Positions 43,650-53,062 of a stretch of DNA of 64,000 nt are shown here, piece by piece. The first letter of the stretch is position 1, and each line of letters begins with the position of its first letter. Location: the NCBI GenBank assembly GCA_964036295.1, contig OZ038466.1, forward strand, positions 9,016,001-9,080,000. The letters are read 5' to 3'. Source of the DNA: Plumapathes pennacea. Its lineage: Eukaryota; Cnidaria; Anthozoa; Antipatharia; Myriopathidae. A program made the position numbers and the translations under genes. The notes beneath the pieces were generated by a model. That model ran no database searches. It saw only the letters and a program-made list of their open reading frames with translations, and was not told where the DNA came from.

Positions 43650-43885
43650 CAGGTTTCGAAATTAGCGGTTGTCCAGTTGTTTCGGACAACCAAAAACTTG
43701 CTGGGGCAACAATACAGTGTGCAATGGTTGTCCCTTGGGCAACCAATGGCTTTGAGAAAAATGAATGATGCAATTTAGTGCTGCATGATGCAGAATGTGC
43801 GACATCAAGAGATTGGACTGGCGACCAAAACAAGACTTGTGGTTGTCCCTGAGACGACTGAATACAAAAGTTAATTTCGAACCCT
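43650..43885. mobile_element. MITE with CAGGTTTCGAAATTA termini
   Basis: CAGGTTTCGAAATTAGC on the left and GTTAATTTCGAACCCTG on the right are inverted. CTGGA occurs on both outer sides, a possible 5-bp target duplication. Interior GGTTGTCC/GGACAACC words recur. Confidence 0.75.
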
Positions 43886-43887
43886 GC

Positions 43888-46119
43888 TGGACATAAGTTA
43901 CTGGATCTTCTAGTCTACCACCGACCGCTCGATCACTGAATTTCTTTTTTCTGAATTGAGTGACTCACTTGCTGCTGATAAACTTCAATAACTGTGAAGT
44001 ATCTTTCCGTGCTAACGCTACCAGGAAACTTATGTGGATAGTCTTTTACTTAGCCAATAGACTGTTTACAGTCCCTTCTCCTTTTCTCTCCAATTGCGCG
44101 ATTAAAAGCATCTCGCGTCGCTCGGTTAAAAAATCCACTCGCGTAACCCAGCAATCCTGAGTTGAATAATCGTTAGTGGTTTGGAGTTCTGTTTGCAAGC
44201 TAAGAAGGCCGAGGCCAAGACAACTGGGTTACTGTTTCACTCATTCTGACAAAAGATACTGGACATATTTACACAGTCAAGAAAACGTTATTTGTTTTAA
44301 GCTCACATGTAGCCAGATCAGCGCTTTATTCCCGCCCTTTCTTCTTCTGACGTGAGTGCCGGCGTGTTTGGTTCAAAGAAGGAGGCCCAACAAAACTCTC
44401 TGCGGTATTGCCTTGTCCGCACGAGTCGGTTTTTCACATACCTTTATACTCATGACAGGTGTTACCATAAGCCTGAATTTCAGGTAGTTTTTCCTCGATG
44501 ATCGGGACGGGAGAACGGGAACCAGGTACGTGCTTAGTTTTCACAGGCGCGTCTTTTGACAGGTTCAAGCTCATGCAGCCCGCCGATGACAGATCGACAT
44601 TTCATTGGCTAAGACTCCATAGCCTCGTGCTGGTTTAAACGACGTGTAGTGTCGCTCAGCCATTCGTTTTCTGTGCCGTCTCCGGATCAAGTACCCGCGA
44701 AGTTTCTGGTCGGATATTTCACACAGTTGCACCCAGACCGTGTACACTGGAGGTTTGTAAATCAGTTACAAATTATTAAAGGCTATTTATAGGCAGTTTA
44801 GCGTTTTAGCGCAACGGGCAGGGGACTGGAACGACTGGTGTGCAACTGTAACAATTTTGATAAGTGGGAAAGCCAATCGAATTATGGTAAGGCCTTGCCA
44901 AGCTCTTTCATTTTTTATGTTTGCTTTCGTGCATCTAACCAAGCTCCAAGTATTTTCTGAACAAGTAAATAATAATCCGGTTTCATCGTTTCTTGTGGTA
45001 ACAAAGGTCATCCTTTTTATTCGTCCAGAAACTGAAGCATTCGATAAGTAGCCAGTCGTCATGCACGGGTGTCTCTTTGGGTGCTTCAACAACACAGAAA
45101 CATACGCTTCAAGTTTACGCAAGTCGGCATAATAATACTGATCTGTTTTCATGCGTTCCGTGGAAGGCAACAGGTCGTCATGACACTTGATATGTTCTCT
45201 CACTGAATGATTGGCTCCACTCCCTCTCGCATACATAATAAATGCTTCACGGCTGTTTACCACTAGTTCACTTTTTTTTTTTTTTTTTTTTTTTTTTTGT
45301 GCCTAAAGAAGTGAAGACCACCACGAGCTATCACACCTTATTTACCAAATTCAACTCGAATAAGGCTGTTCACAATTAGAATTCATTTTGCCTGCCCACA
45401 TTTTTAAGAGAAAACAAACATGAACATGACCTCGAAAACAAAACTATTCAAATACACTATATGCATTTTGCTCTTTCTAGTCACAATATTAGGTTCTCTC
45501 TTTGCTGAATTTTAAAATGTTAGACTTCCAAGACAAGTACTAGTGTGTCAGCGCTGCCTTTTGTCAATCATATTTGTTAAAAAAATTTTTTTTGCATAAT
45601 TATCAGTGACATCGAGGTCTTGAAAATTGAAAATAAATTTAAAAGGCAGATAATATAATGGAAAGTGGACTATATGCATTCTGAGAATTCGGCCACCATT
45701 GGTATAGGTAATCGCATGATTTCGAGTGCAAGTTGGAATAAATTAGAACAAGTAAATGTTTCAAAGACGACAAAATTTCTGCACTGTTAATTTCACATTT
45801 TTGCACTGTTTGGGATAAATTGACGTGCGCTCAGCCAATCAGAATGCAGAAATTATTGTATGCATGTTATTAGACGCTGAAACAAGGTAGCATTACAAAT
45901 TTTGACACGTTAGCGATGGTATGTTTTGCATAATTGATAAAAAGCAAACTGGATATCTCTTTTGGTCGCACGTGATCATTATTTTGTCCCCTGCGAGTTA
46001 ACCACTGCGTTAGTGCCACTCGTCTCAGAGCGAGAAAAAAAAAAAAAAAAAAAAGTATGGAAAATTTGCTCACACAAACAATCAATATTCATTGTTACAA
46101 TATCACGGTTGACAGGAAA
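43888..46119. other. Upstream region of the NTPDase gene, one unassigned ORF
   Basis: A reverse open frame at 44787-45263 (about 149 codons from its first ATG; begins MYARGSGANHSVREHIKC) has no recognised family and no splice context. A poly(T) run of about 28 lies at 45271-45298 and a poly(A) run of about 20 at 46033-46053, close before the NTPDase start. GGGAACCAG/GTACGT near 44525 could be a donor of an untranslated exon, but this is speculative. Confidence 0.4.
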
Positions 46120-47358
46120 ATGGTCCATGTGCAAGTCAAGTCGCTCCTTCTCTGGACCTTATTCAGTCTACACTTGGTAGCATTCGCATCAGCGAATGAT
46201 ATCCAGTACGGCATTATGATAGACGCGGGGTCGAGTGGAAGCAGACTGGAGATCTACAGCTCTACTGACCAAGACGGCGTGCTGGAAGTGTCCGAAATGG
46301 ACCAGGTTGAAGCTGACCCTCATAAAGCGGAGCCCGGTCTGGCCTCTTTTGCTGACCACCCTGAGGATATCGACGCATACCTTCAGCCATTACTGGACGC
46401 CGCTCAAGAGGCTATTCCAGCGGACCATCATGACACTACGTCCATCTTCCTCTTTGGAACAGCAGGGATGAGACTTCTGAGCGAAGAAGATCAGAAAATT
46501 GTCCTGGACGAGGTCGTAAAACTCTTCTCAGACAAAGAAAAATGCCCCTTCAAATTTAATCCTGATAACGCTAGAGTTATTACCGGGCAGTGGGAAGGAA
46601 TATACGCTTGGATAACGATCAATTTCCTGCAAGGAATTTTCGCTGCCTCAAATAGAGCTAGAACCTATGGGTCATTAGATTTAGGCGGAGCATCTCAACA
46701 GAACACTTTTCAGACCATCAGAAAACGACTAGCACACAAAGAGTTGGAGTTGGGTGGGAGAGATTATATGGTTTTCTCACGAAGCTATCTTGGGTATGGG
46801 CAGGATCAGGCCAGAGAAAGGTTTCAGGGTGTTTTGCTTAAGGAAAGTTGCTGCTCTGATAGTCCGGACTGCGAGGTTAAAAATCCGTGTCAGTTTGAGG
46901 GATACAAAGAAGTTATTAATATTGATAGGGCGGATTACAATTTTATTGGCACGAATAACATTAAGGAATGCAGGTCAATCATAAAGGAAATATTCTTCTG
47001 CAAAGAAAACTCCGAAAATTGCCCTTTTCACGATCAGCCTCGCATAGGGGGACCCTTAATTGGGGTTTCTGCTTTATATTACGTTCTAAATGATATAGGA
47101 ATGCTAGAGAGCACTAACATAGTGACCCCAAAGGGGGTGGATTCTGCGTCAGAGTCGTATTGTAATCTGAGCTTAGATGACGTAGGAGATGATCCGTACG
47201 CACGCAACAACTGCTTTGGCGCGAACTACATTTACGAGTTGTTGACGGACGGCTACAATCTGCGCCCAGGTAAAAAGATCACTGTAGAAATATCCCTGAA
47301 CGGCTTCGACATCGGTTGGACCTTGGGGGCCATATTATACGAAGGCCACATGCTGTAA
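46120..47358 (+). CDS. Ectonucleoside triphosphate diphosphohydrolase (NTPDase, GDA1/CD39 family)
   Basis: One uninterrupted frame of 412 residues. NTPDases remove phosphates from extracellular or lumenal nucleoside tri- and diphosphates. All five apyrase-conserved regions are visible: IDAGSSGSR (residues 34-42), LFGTAGMRLL, GQWEGIYAWI, LDLGGASQQ and the terminal GFDIGWTLGAIL. Conserved cysteines include the CCSDSPDC and CPF segments. I chose the ATG at 46120 because it has good context (GAAAATGG) and is followed by a hydrophobic signal (LLLWTLFSLHLVAFASA); the in-frame ATG at 46057 would bury that signal behind 21 residues. The protein stops right after conserved region 5, with no C-terminal membrane helix as in cell-surface NTPDase1/2/3/8, so a secreted or ER/Golgi form is inferred. 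The lack of introns is unusual beside the neighbouring genes and might mean an old retrocopy. Confidence 0.93.
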   Translation: MVHVQVKSLLLWTLFSLHLVAFASANDIQYGIMIDAGSSGSRLEIYSSTDQDGVLEVSEMDQVEADPHKAEPGLASFADHPEDIDAYLQPLLDAAQEAIPADHHDTTSIFLFGTAGMRLLSEEDQKIVLDEVVKLFSDKEKCPFKFNPDNARVITGQWEGIYAWITINFLQGIFAASNRARTYGSLDLGGASQQNTFQTIRKRLAHKELELGGRDYMVFSRSYLGYGQDQARERFQGVLLKESCCSDSPDCEVKNPCQFEGYKEVINIDRADYNFIGTNNIKECRSIIKEIFFCKENSENCPFHDQPRIGGPLIGVSALYYVLNDIGMLESTNIVTPKGVDSASESYCNLSLDDVGDDPYARNNCFGANYIYELLTDGYNLRPGKKITVEISLNGFDIGWTLGAILYEGHML

Positions 47359-47385
47359 GCAAATCCAAAGCAGAGTGGGTGTGCT

Positions 47386-47391
47386 AATAAA
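47386..47391 (+). promoter_or_regulatory. Polyadenylation signal of the NTPDase gene
   Basis: AATAAA lies 28 bp after the stop codon. Confidence 0.7.
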
Positions 47392-48063
47392 GTATAATCA
47401 TAGTACAGCGATAAACCCACGGGGCTGTAAGAGAAAGGACATCGAATTTTAAATACAATTATATAGTGGCGCCTGTGATCTGTTGACTGTGTCTTTCGTC
47501 GTGATATAATGATAGTGATAATCATCCGAGAACAAACTGAAAGTTCTCTAACCCGACAGCATCTTAACATACCGTAAATGCTCTAATAAGCTCCCAGGGA
47601 GCTTATTTAAAATTTTACCTTGTAGAGGGGGAGGTTAATAGAAGACAAGAAATGGAAGAAGCAAACAGGAGTAAACCGGATGGATTCTGTAGAATGTGAC
47701 CAGATCGGACTCTGCAACACAGGTCAGCCTCGTCAGTTTCGTCAACTCCAAAGACCCCTCTTATCCACAAGCCCTTCATACTCCGGAATGTTCGTCTGCT
47801 TTCCTTTCCTTTCTGGTCGCACTGTCTTGCTAGTCACAGGTTGTTGCTGTTTGATAGATTACAATAATAATAATAACAACTTTATTAAAGTGCCTAGTAT
47901 CTTCTAGCCGACTACATGAAGTCTACTAGTCGGGGACACTTATAGACTTATAGAGGGGGAAAAACTTGTAGCTCGAATGGCAGTCGTCCTTGTCAGTGTA
48001 CTGTCCATCGGTGTTTGAGGCTTTTGGATTGAACACTTTTTCCTGGAACATACACGCACTCCT
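47392..48063. other. Tail-to-tail intergenic region
   Basis: Separates the NTPDase (plus) from the glycosyltransferase (minus). TTTATT at 47881-47886 is AATAAA on the minus strand, 178 bp past the glycosyltransferase stop, and is its likely polyadenylation signal. 47573-47640 (TACCGTAAATGCTCTAATAA, a palindromic AAGCTCCCAGGGAGCTT) looks like a remnant of the dispersed repeat noted near 12.6 kb. Confidence 0.6.
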
Positions 48064-51000
48064 CTACTGGTTCCCATGCGTCCTATGCCTGGGTTGGTAT
48101 GGCCGGAACAGGGAAGGAACCTCGGGGCGAGCTATGAACAGACCGCTGTTTGAGAGGCGGTCTACTAAGTCCCAGTCCGCAGCTCGGTCGTTGAGTGATA
48201 CGTCCATTCCTGGGTAAGAAGTATTGGAGAAAGTGTGAAAAGTGGGGCCTTTGATCGATGGTTGGCATATAAAGAGTATAAGTGAAGGAAGAAGACTGAT
48301 GCTCAAACATGTAGCACTTACATTACTACTGTTACAACTACAACTACAGTTACTACTACTAATAATAACGATAATGACAACAGCAACAACAACAACAACA
48401 ACAACAATAATAATAGATGATATTTATACAGGAAAACCTCTTCAGTATACCCACTTTTAAATCGCAAATTTAAAATATCTAAAATTGGGCTCTTAACGAT
48501 TATCTCCTCGAATATCAAGATAAAAACGTGTTGGTATCATTTAGTAGATTGTCGAATTTAAGCCACAAACATAAAACAGTATTCTGGATAAAAACATTTG
48601 TTTCCAAGCAAATGCGTGAATACATACCGCCTACTCGGTCCCAGTCAGACTTATACATAGCGAGAATTTCAAAGCCATGATAATTCCATAATCCTTTAGG
48701 ATTATCGACATTTGAGTGAGATCCACAGTCCAGGTCGTATACCACAGGAGCGCAAACCATTTTCCCTTCAATGCAATACTAAGAAGAACAGAGACAAGAG
48801 AAACTAAGCTAACTATTTTACGCAAAGCTGTCAGGCCCTTTCACCGTGAAAACCAAATCGTAACCTTGAGAACTCCCAACTCCTGAACTGTCAGAAACAT
48901 ATCGGTGTGACCACCAAATTGGCAGTCGCAACGAGGACATTCTAACAACAGCGTTTGAGTTGTTATTGAGGGAGTCGGTTATGTTTTCGTGCCGTGAAGC
49001 CCAATTTGGACAAAAACAAGGCAATGAAAAGAGTGAAAGTTACTGCAACACCGCTACACGCATGCTTACCTTCCTCGCGTCGTCAAAAATCGTCGGCGGT
49101 AGTTCCACGCGCACATCACATGTTAGGATGATACCGCTCGAATACTCGCCAACGAATCCCACGCCTTCATTAAGGGCACGTGATCTGGAGAAATCCCCCT
49201 CCAGTGCTAATACCTCATATCTGTCAATCAAAGTTTTCCTAAAAGCCGCCGTAATATCGTAATCAGTCTTGTTGGAATGGACGACGATAACGTTCATGTA
49301 TACTTCCAGAGCATCTACAAGTATTTCTTCAAGTCTGTCTATGAAACGACCAATCCATCGGTTTTCTGTGTTTACAACAACCACCAGGTTAACAACAGAG
49401 TTCTCTTTCCACTGTAAACTTCTTGGAAAGCACAGAGTTTCCTGGGAAAACGTTTCGTTTACTTTCTGTTTCGTTTTGTAAACGTAGTCCACAATCCTTT
49501 CTGTGTAGTCCAGACCGTCTGTGGTCAGTTCCAACTCCAACAGGTACAAACTTTCCCCAGGAAACCTCAGGAGATTAAATAATCTCCTAGGGGTGTATCT
49601 CCTGTAAGAGTAAATAGATTGAAAAAAAATTAGGTCACCGCTTAATGAGATACGTACGAGCCCTGTGTGCTACTCAAATGAAGGAACAAAAAAGGCACTA
49701 AAACTTTGGTTGTCATCATATATTTTTTCTAACGCTGGCATGGACAGATTTCTGCAAGATTAGCTGTTTCGTCTAAATAAAAACATTTTACGTTGGATTG
49801 TACATGCTTAGAGCCGTTTTCGGATGACTGTTGAAAGTAATCGTGTAGTTTCTTCTGTTTTGCGTTTGCTATGCTTTTGGACTAGTCTAAACAAGTATAG
49901 GAGCAATCTTGGCCGATCAGGAGCAAAAGCAAAACTGTTTGCAAGTAAACAAGTGGCGATGGCGTTTCCTCGAGCTGTTGATTGGTTTCTTCTTCAAAGT
50001 AAACCAAACGCGAATTACTTTGGCTTCTGATTGCTTGAAAGTATTTCTTACTACTTACTTTGGTTTTCATATAACACGGGAAGGAGTGCAATACGGCGGA
50101 GTATTTTTACGAGTCGGGGAACAAAAAATGACGCGTTCGTAAGCTTTGCTTGCGAAAATTGATCACGTAAGCTAATAAACCAGTTAATCAGGTTCCTGAC
50201 GAGTGCAATACGCTCCCATCTTTGCACTCGTTTTGGCTCGTATTTGCACTCATATATTCATTATGAGAAAAAGAAAAGGGAGGGGACGACTATGACTGAC
50301 TCTTCGGATGGCGTTCCTAATGGGTAAACACAAATTAGACAAGAGCACAACGAAGAAAGAGGAGATCTAACTCTTCAATCCCCAGCTAAAAATACAAATT
50401 CTCCCATCCACAAAAAAAGAAAATATACGAGCGATGGAATGAGAATTGACGTTTAAATCAACTTTCATCTGACCAAGGTATTAAATGCCAAGTTCTTCGC
50501 ACTGTATGACATATCTTTAAATATTGAAATTGATCACTCTAACTTGGGAGTTAAGGGTTAAAACAGGGAGATTACCTCGGATACAACCGGCTCAGCCCTC
50601 TGATGTACAGATCCACAAGTGTTTTTGCCTCTTGGTCGCTTTTCCATCTGTCGTCTCGCTTTTTACCTTTGTTTCGGAACACGTTAGTCAAGGGTGTTAT
50701 CACGCCCGAGTGTGTCCCAGAACGACCTCGCATCAGGTCTTGCTTTGGCAAGGTGTAGTCGCATTTCTGCAGCGCACGATTGTGGATTGAGTCAGGTAGG
50801 GTCGCCACCAAGTAAAACTTCACTTCTGAACCACGAGTCAAGCCTCTAGTTTCTAGTTCTGCTTCATAAATATCCAATGAAAGAGGCCGATTCTCATTCT
50901 CGTATGAGATATATTGCGCTTTTATGAGCTCAAACACGTGTTCTCCAGGCCGAATCCACTCTAGTTCTACAAAATCATTTTCCACTCCTTGATAATGCAG

Positions 51001-51564
51001 TACTTCGATGGGGTACTCATCTTCGACGCGCAAAAAAACCGGCGCGGAGACCTGAGACTGGAAACGAATCTCTCCCACGGGTGCACTGGCAATGGTGTCA
51101 CGTGATCCTACCTGAGCGAGGAGCCGGAAATCCCCAAGGTTTCCAGCAAAACTCAACCAGAACTCAGAATTATCGTCTGAATACAAAATAAACTTGTAGA
51201 AGCCCGTTTCCGGGGGACGCAAGAAACCAAATATCCTCTGCCCGTAGAAATGTTTGTATAATTGAACGCTGGTGTTTGACACTAACACTGCAGCATCCGG
51301 GTACTTGGGGAACATCGGTGACTTGATAAGTCGCAGCATGTTTGAGCCACATATATTTTCCCACACATGGGAGACCAGTTTACCGCGTGTTATGCCTGAG
51401 CCAGTGTTCCTGATTTGTCGCAGATCCTGCAGGGATATGTCTTGAAATCCTCCAAACCGTGTAGCGGTCATAAAACTCCATAACTGTATCAGCGCCAGCA
51501 GTGAAAACAGGCTCAGAGTGCAGTCGACAATCCGAACGAATCGACGAAACTTTAACACGTACAT
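48064..51564 (-). CDS. PA14-containing beta-1,4-N-acetylgalactosaminyltransferase-like protein (B4GALNT3/4 type)
   Basis: Four minus-strand exons: 50576-51564, 49070-49601, 48628-48778, 48064-48209. Phases agree at each junction and the total is 605 residues. The first ATG after the open start gives a short basic tail and a signal anchor (residues 13-32, VDCTLSLFSLLALIQLWSFM), so this is a type II Golgi protein. A PA14-like domain follows (about 90-230, GQRIFGFLRPPETGFYKFIL). The transferase domain has DFSRSRALNEG, CDVRVELPP (491-499), YCIEGKMVCAPVVYDLDCG and the conserved HGFEILAMYKSDWDRVGGM. B4GALNT3/4 add GalNAc in beta-1,4 linkage to GlcNAc. Here the block that normally reads DxWGGEDWELLDR is DRAADWDLVDR (565-575), two residues shorter and without G-G-E, and the usual HH/YH-SK tail is replaced by a 27-residue divergent end. 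Activity is therefore doubtful. Intron 1 carries a dispersed repeat (50345-50565). Confidence 0.9.
48378..48418. repeat. (CAA)n(TAA)n microsatellite
   Basis: ACAGCAACAACAACAAC followed by AATAATAAT, within intron 3 of the glycosyltransferase gene. Confidence 0.9.
50345..50565 (+). mobile_element. Dispersed repeat (GAAGTTGATCACTC family), copy 1
   Basis: Shares with 55890-56085 and, reversed, 59868-60090 the order CAAATTCTCCCA, AGAAAAT(A/G)TA, CATCTGA-like, AAATGCCAAGTTCT, GA(T/C)ATATCT, ATTGATCACTCT and TTGGGAGT. No coding capacity. It could be a SINE or MITE; ends are not sharply defined. Confidence 0.7.
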
Positions 51565-52755
51565 TGATTGTGTGTTGATAAATCGTTGGTTCCCTTCCAA
51601 ACTTCGGGATATCTGTCACAAGAAATATTTCACATTTCCTAGTGGTGTGGACAGTAATAAATGTGTCTTCTACACTGATTTACCAGCGACAAAGCATCCA
51701 CCCTGGTTCGATCGCTCACAGCAGTCTGATCATAGAAAGTAAAACGTGAATAAAGAAGTCTAATAGGAGCAAGCGAGGTCTCTCGTTACATCGAACTACC
51801 TTATTCGCTTACACATACGAAATTAAAATTTATTCCCACGTGTCTTAAGCCGGAACAATGAGCTACCGAAGCGTTGTCATGGAATTATGAAATCTGCGGT
51901 AGAAATGATATAGCAACCAAAACAAACGTCAGCACAGAAAAAAGGAACCATTTGTGTTTATTCGGTTGAACTGAACAAATATAGCTAACACAAGTGTTCT
52001 TAAAATAGCATTTTCGTGGCCGCGGTGCAACGTCTTGCAAATAACTGGGAAATTTCCTCACGGAATGACGCATTATTATTACTGTATTTAAAATTATTAA
52101 CATAAATTAAACATTGAAAAACCTTCGACATCAAGTGAATACTGCGCACTAGGTAACTACTTTATGATACACGCCGTAAAGATCGTGAAAGTCGACACTT
52201 TGAAGCCGGCGTTTGACTGCTTTATTTCCATGTACGTGTATTGTTTTAAAATCAATATTGTGAAAATTAGATAGAAAATTACAATAATATATTAATGTAA
52301 ACCTCTGTTTGGGCTATTACAAGTAGTTTCCCTTTTCTTTCCTTCTTTTTGTGGTGAATTCTGTGATATTAATATCAGGGGGGTTCTTCAAATGAATTAA
52401 CACCTCACAAAGTTCTTCCTTCAATTCATAAGACCAATGGACCCTGGAGATTCAGACATCGCTGCTGTATGGAGTCATTTAGAATAGATAGGCGAAAGTA
52501 TTCGTTTGATTGCTTTTGCGTTCATTTTTCGATTCATCCAAACAAGTTTGGCAGCTTTCTCGACGAACCAAGAACCCGATTGCAATCAGTTATTCAAGGC
52601 AAAACAAACTGCAAATTACTTTGGCTTCTGGTTGGTTAAAAGCGTTTCCTGGCGATTGTGATTGACACTGTGAGTTGTTTTCGACGGTCATCCGAAGACC
52701 ACACTAAGAGGCTAACGAGCACTATTTCGTTCAAGGTTATCCAACATGGCCGCCA
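51565..52755. other. Divergent intergenic region between two genes
   Basis: Separates the start of the minus-strand glycosyltransferase from the start of the plus-strand M13 peptidase. 52500-52690 holds another copy of a dispersed repeat marked by AATTACTTTGGCTTCTG, also seen near 12770 and 50015. No further gene seen; a 72-codon reverse ORF at 51885-52103 has no features. Confidence 0.5.
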
Positions 52756-52863
52756 TGACGTCACACGAGGCTCTTCTTGTGAGTTAGTCCGGAGGGCCTA
52801 GCAGCAGGTGCCCCTTGTCAAGGCCTTCAACAACCTGCCTTTACCTGCTGCTCTATGACGTCA
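52756..52863. promoter_or_regulatory. Pair of full CRE palindromes upstream of the M13 gene
   Basis: TGACGTCA occurs at 52756-52763 and again at 52856-52863, exactly 100 bp apart and about 200-300 bp before the M13 start codon. Between them AGCAGCAGGT (near 52800) faces ACCTGCTGCT (near 52843). These are candidate CREB/ATF sites of the M13 promoter. The same octamer occurs in the dispersed repeat at 17829 and 27390, so a repeat origin is possible. Confidence 0.5.
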
Positions 52864-53062
52864 TGACCTGGGTTGAGTGACCACAAGTGATCGACAGGGC
52901 ATCCATTTCTTTTCGTATTTTTGTTCTGATCCTTCAAAGTACGTCGCTTCTTCGAAATATTACGCGCTCGCAAATGGCCACATACTAAGTGCTTCGCCAA
53001 GTTCTTCGTTCACGGAAGAAAACAATTTTAAACTGAAATTCTATTAAGTTGGGTCATCTACC

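Noticed and set aside
46057..46119. Upstream ATG for the NTPDase
   Set aside because: It would place 21 polar residues before the signal peptide; the ATG at 46120 has better context and gives a normal signal.
48818..49024. Possible extra exon of the glycosyltransferase (68-codon reverse ORF)
   Set aside because: The flanking exons join directly in phase 0 (DDARK to YCIEGKM) exactly as in the family, so this is intron 2.
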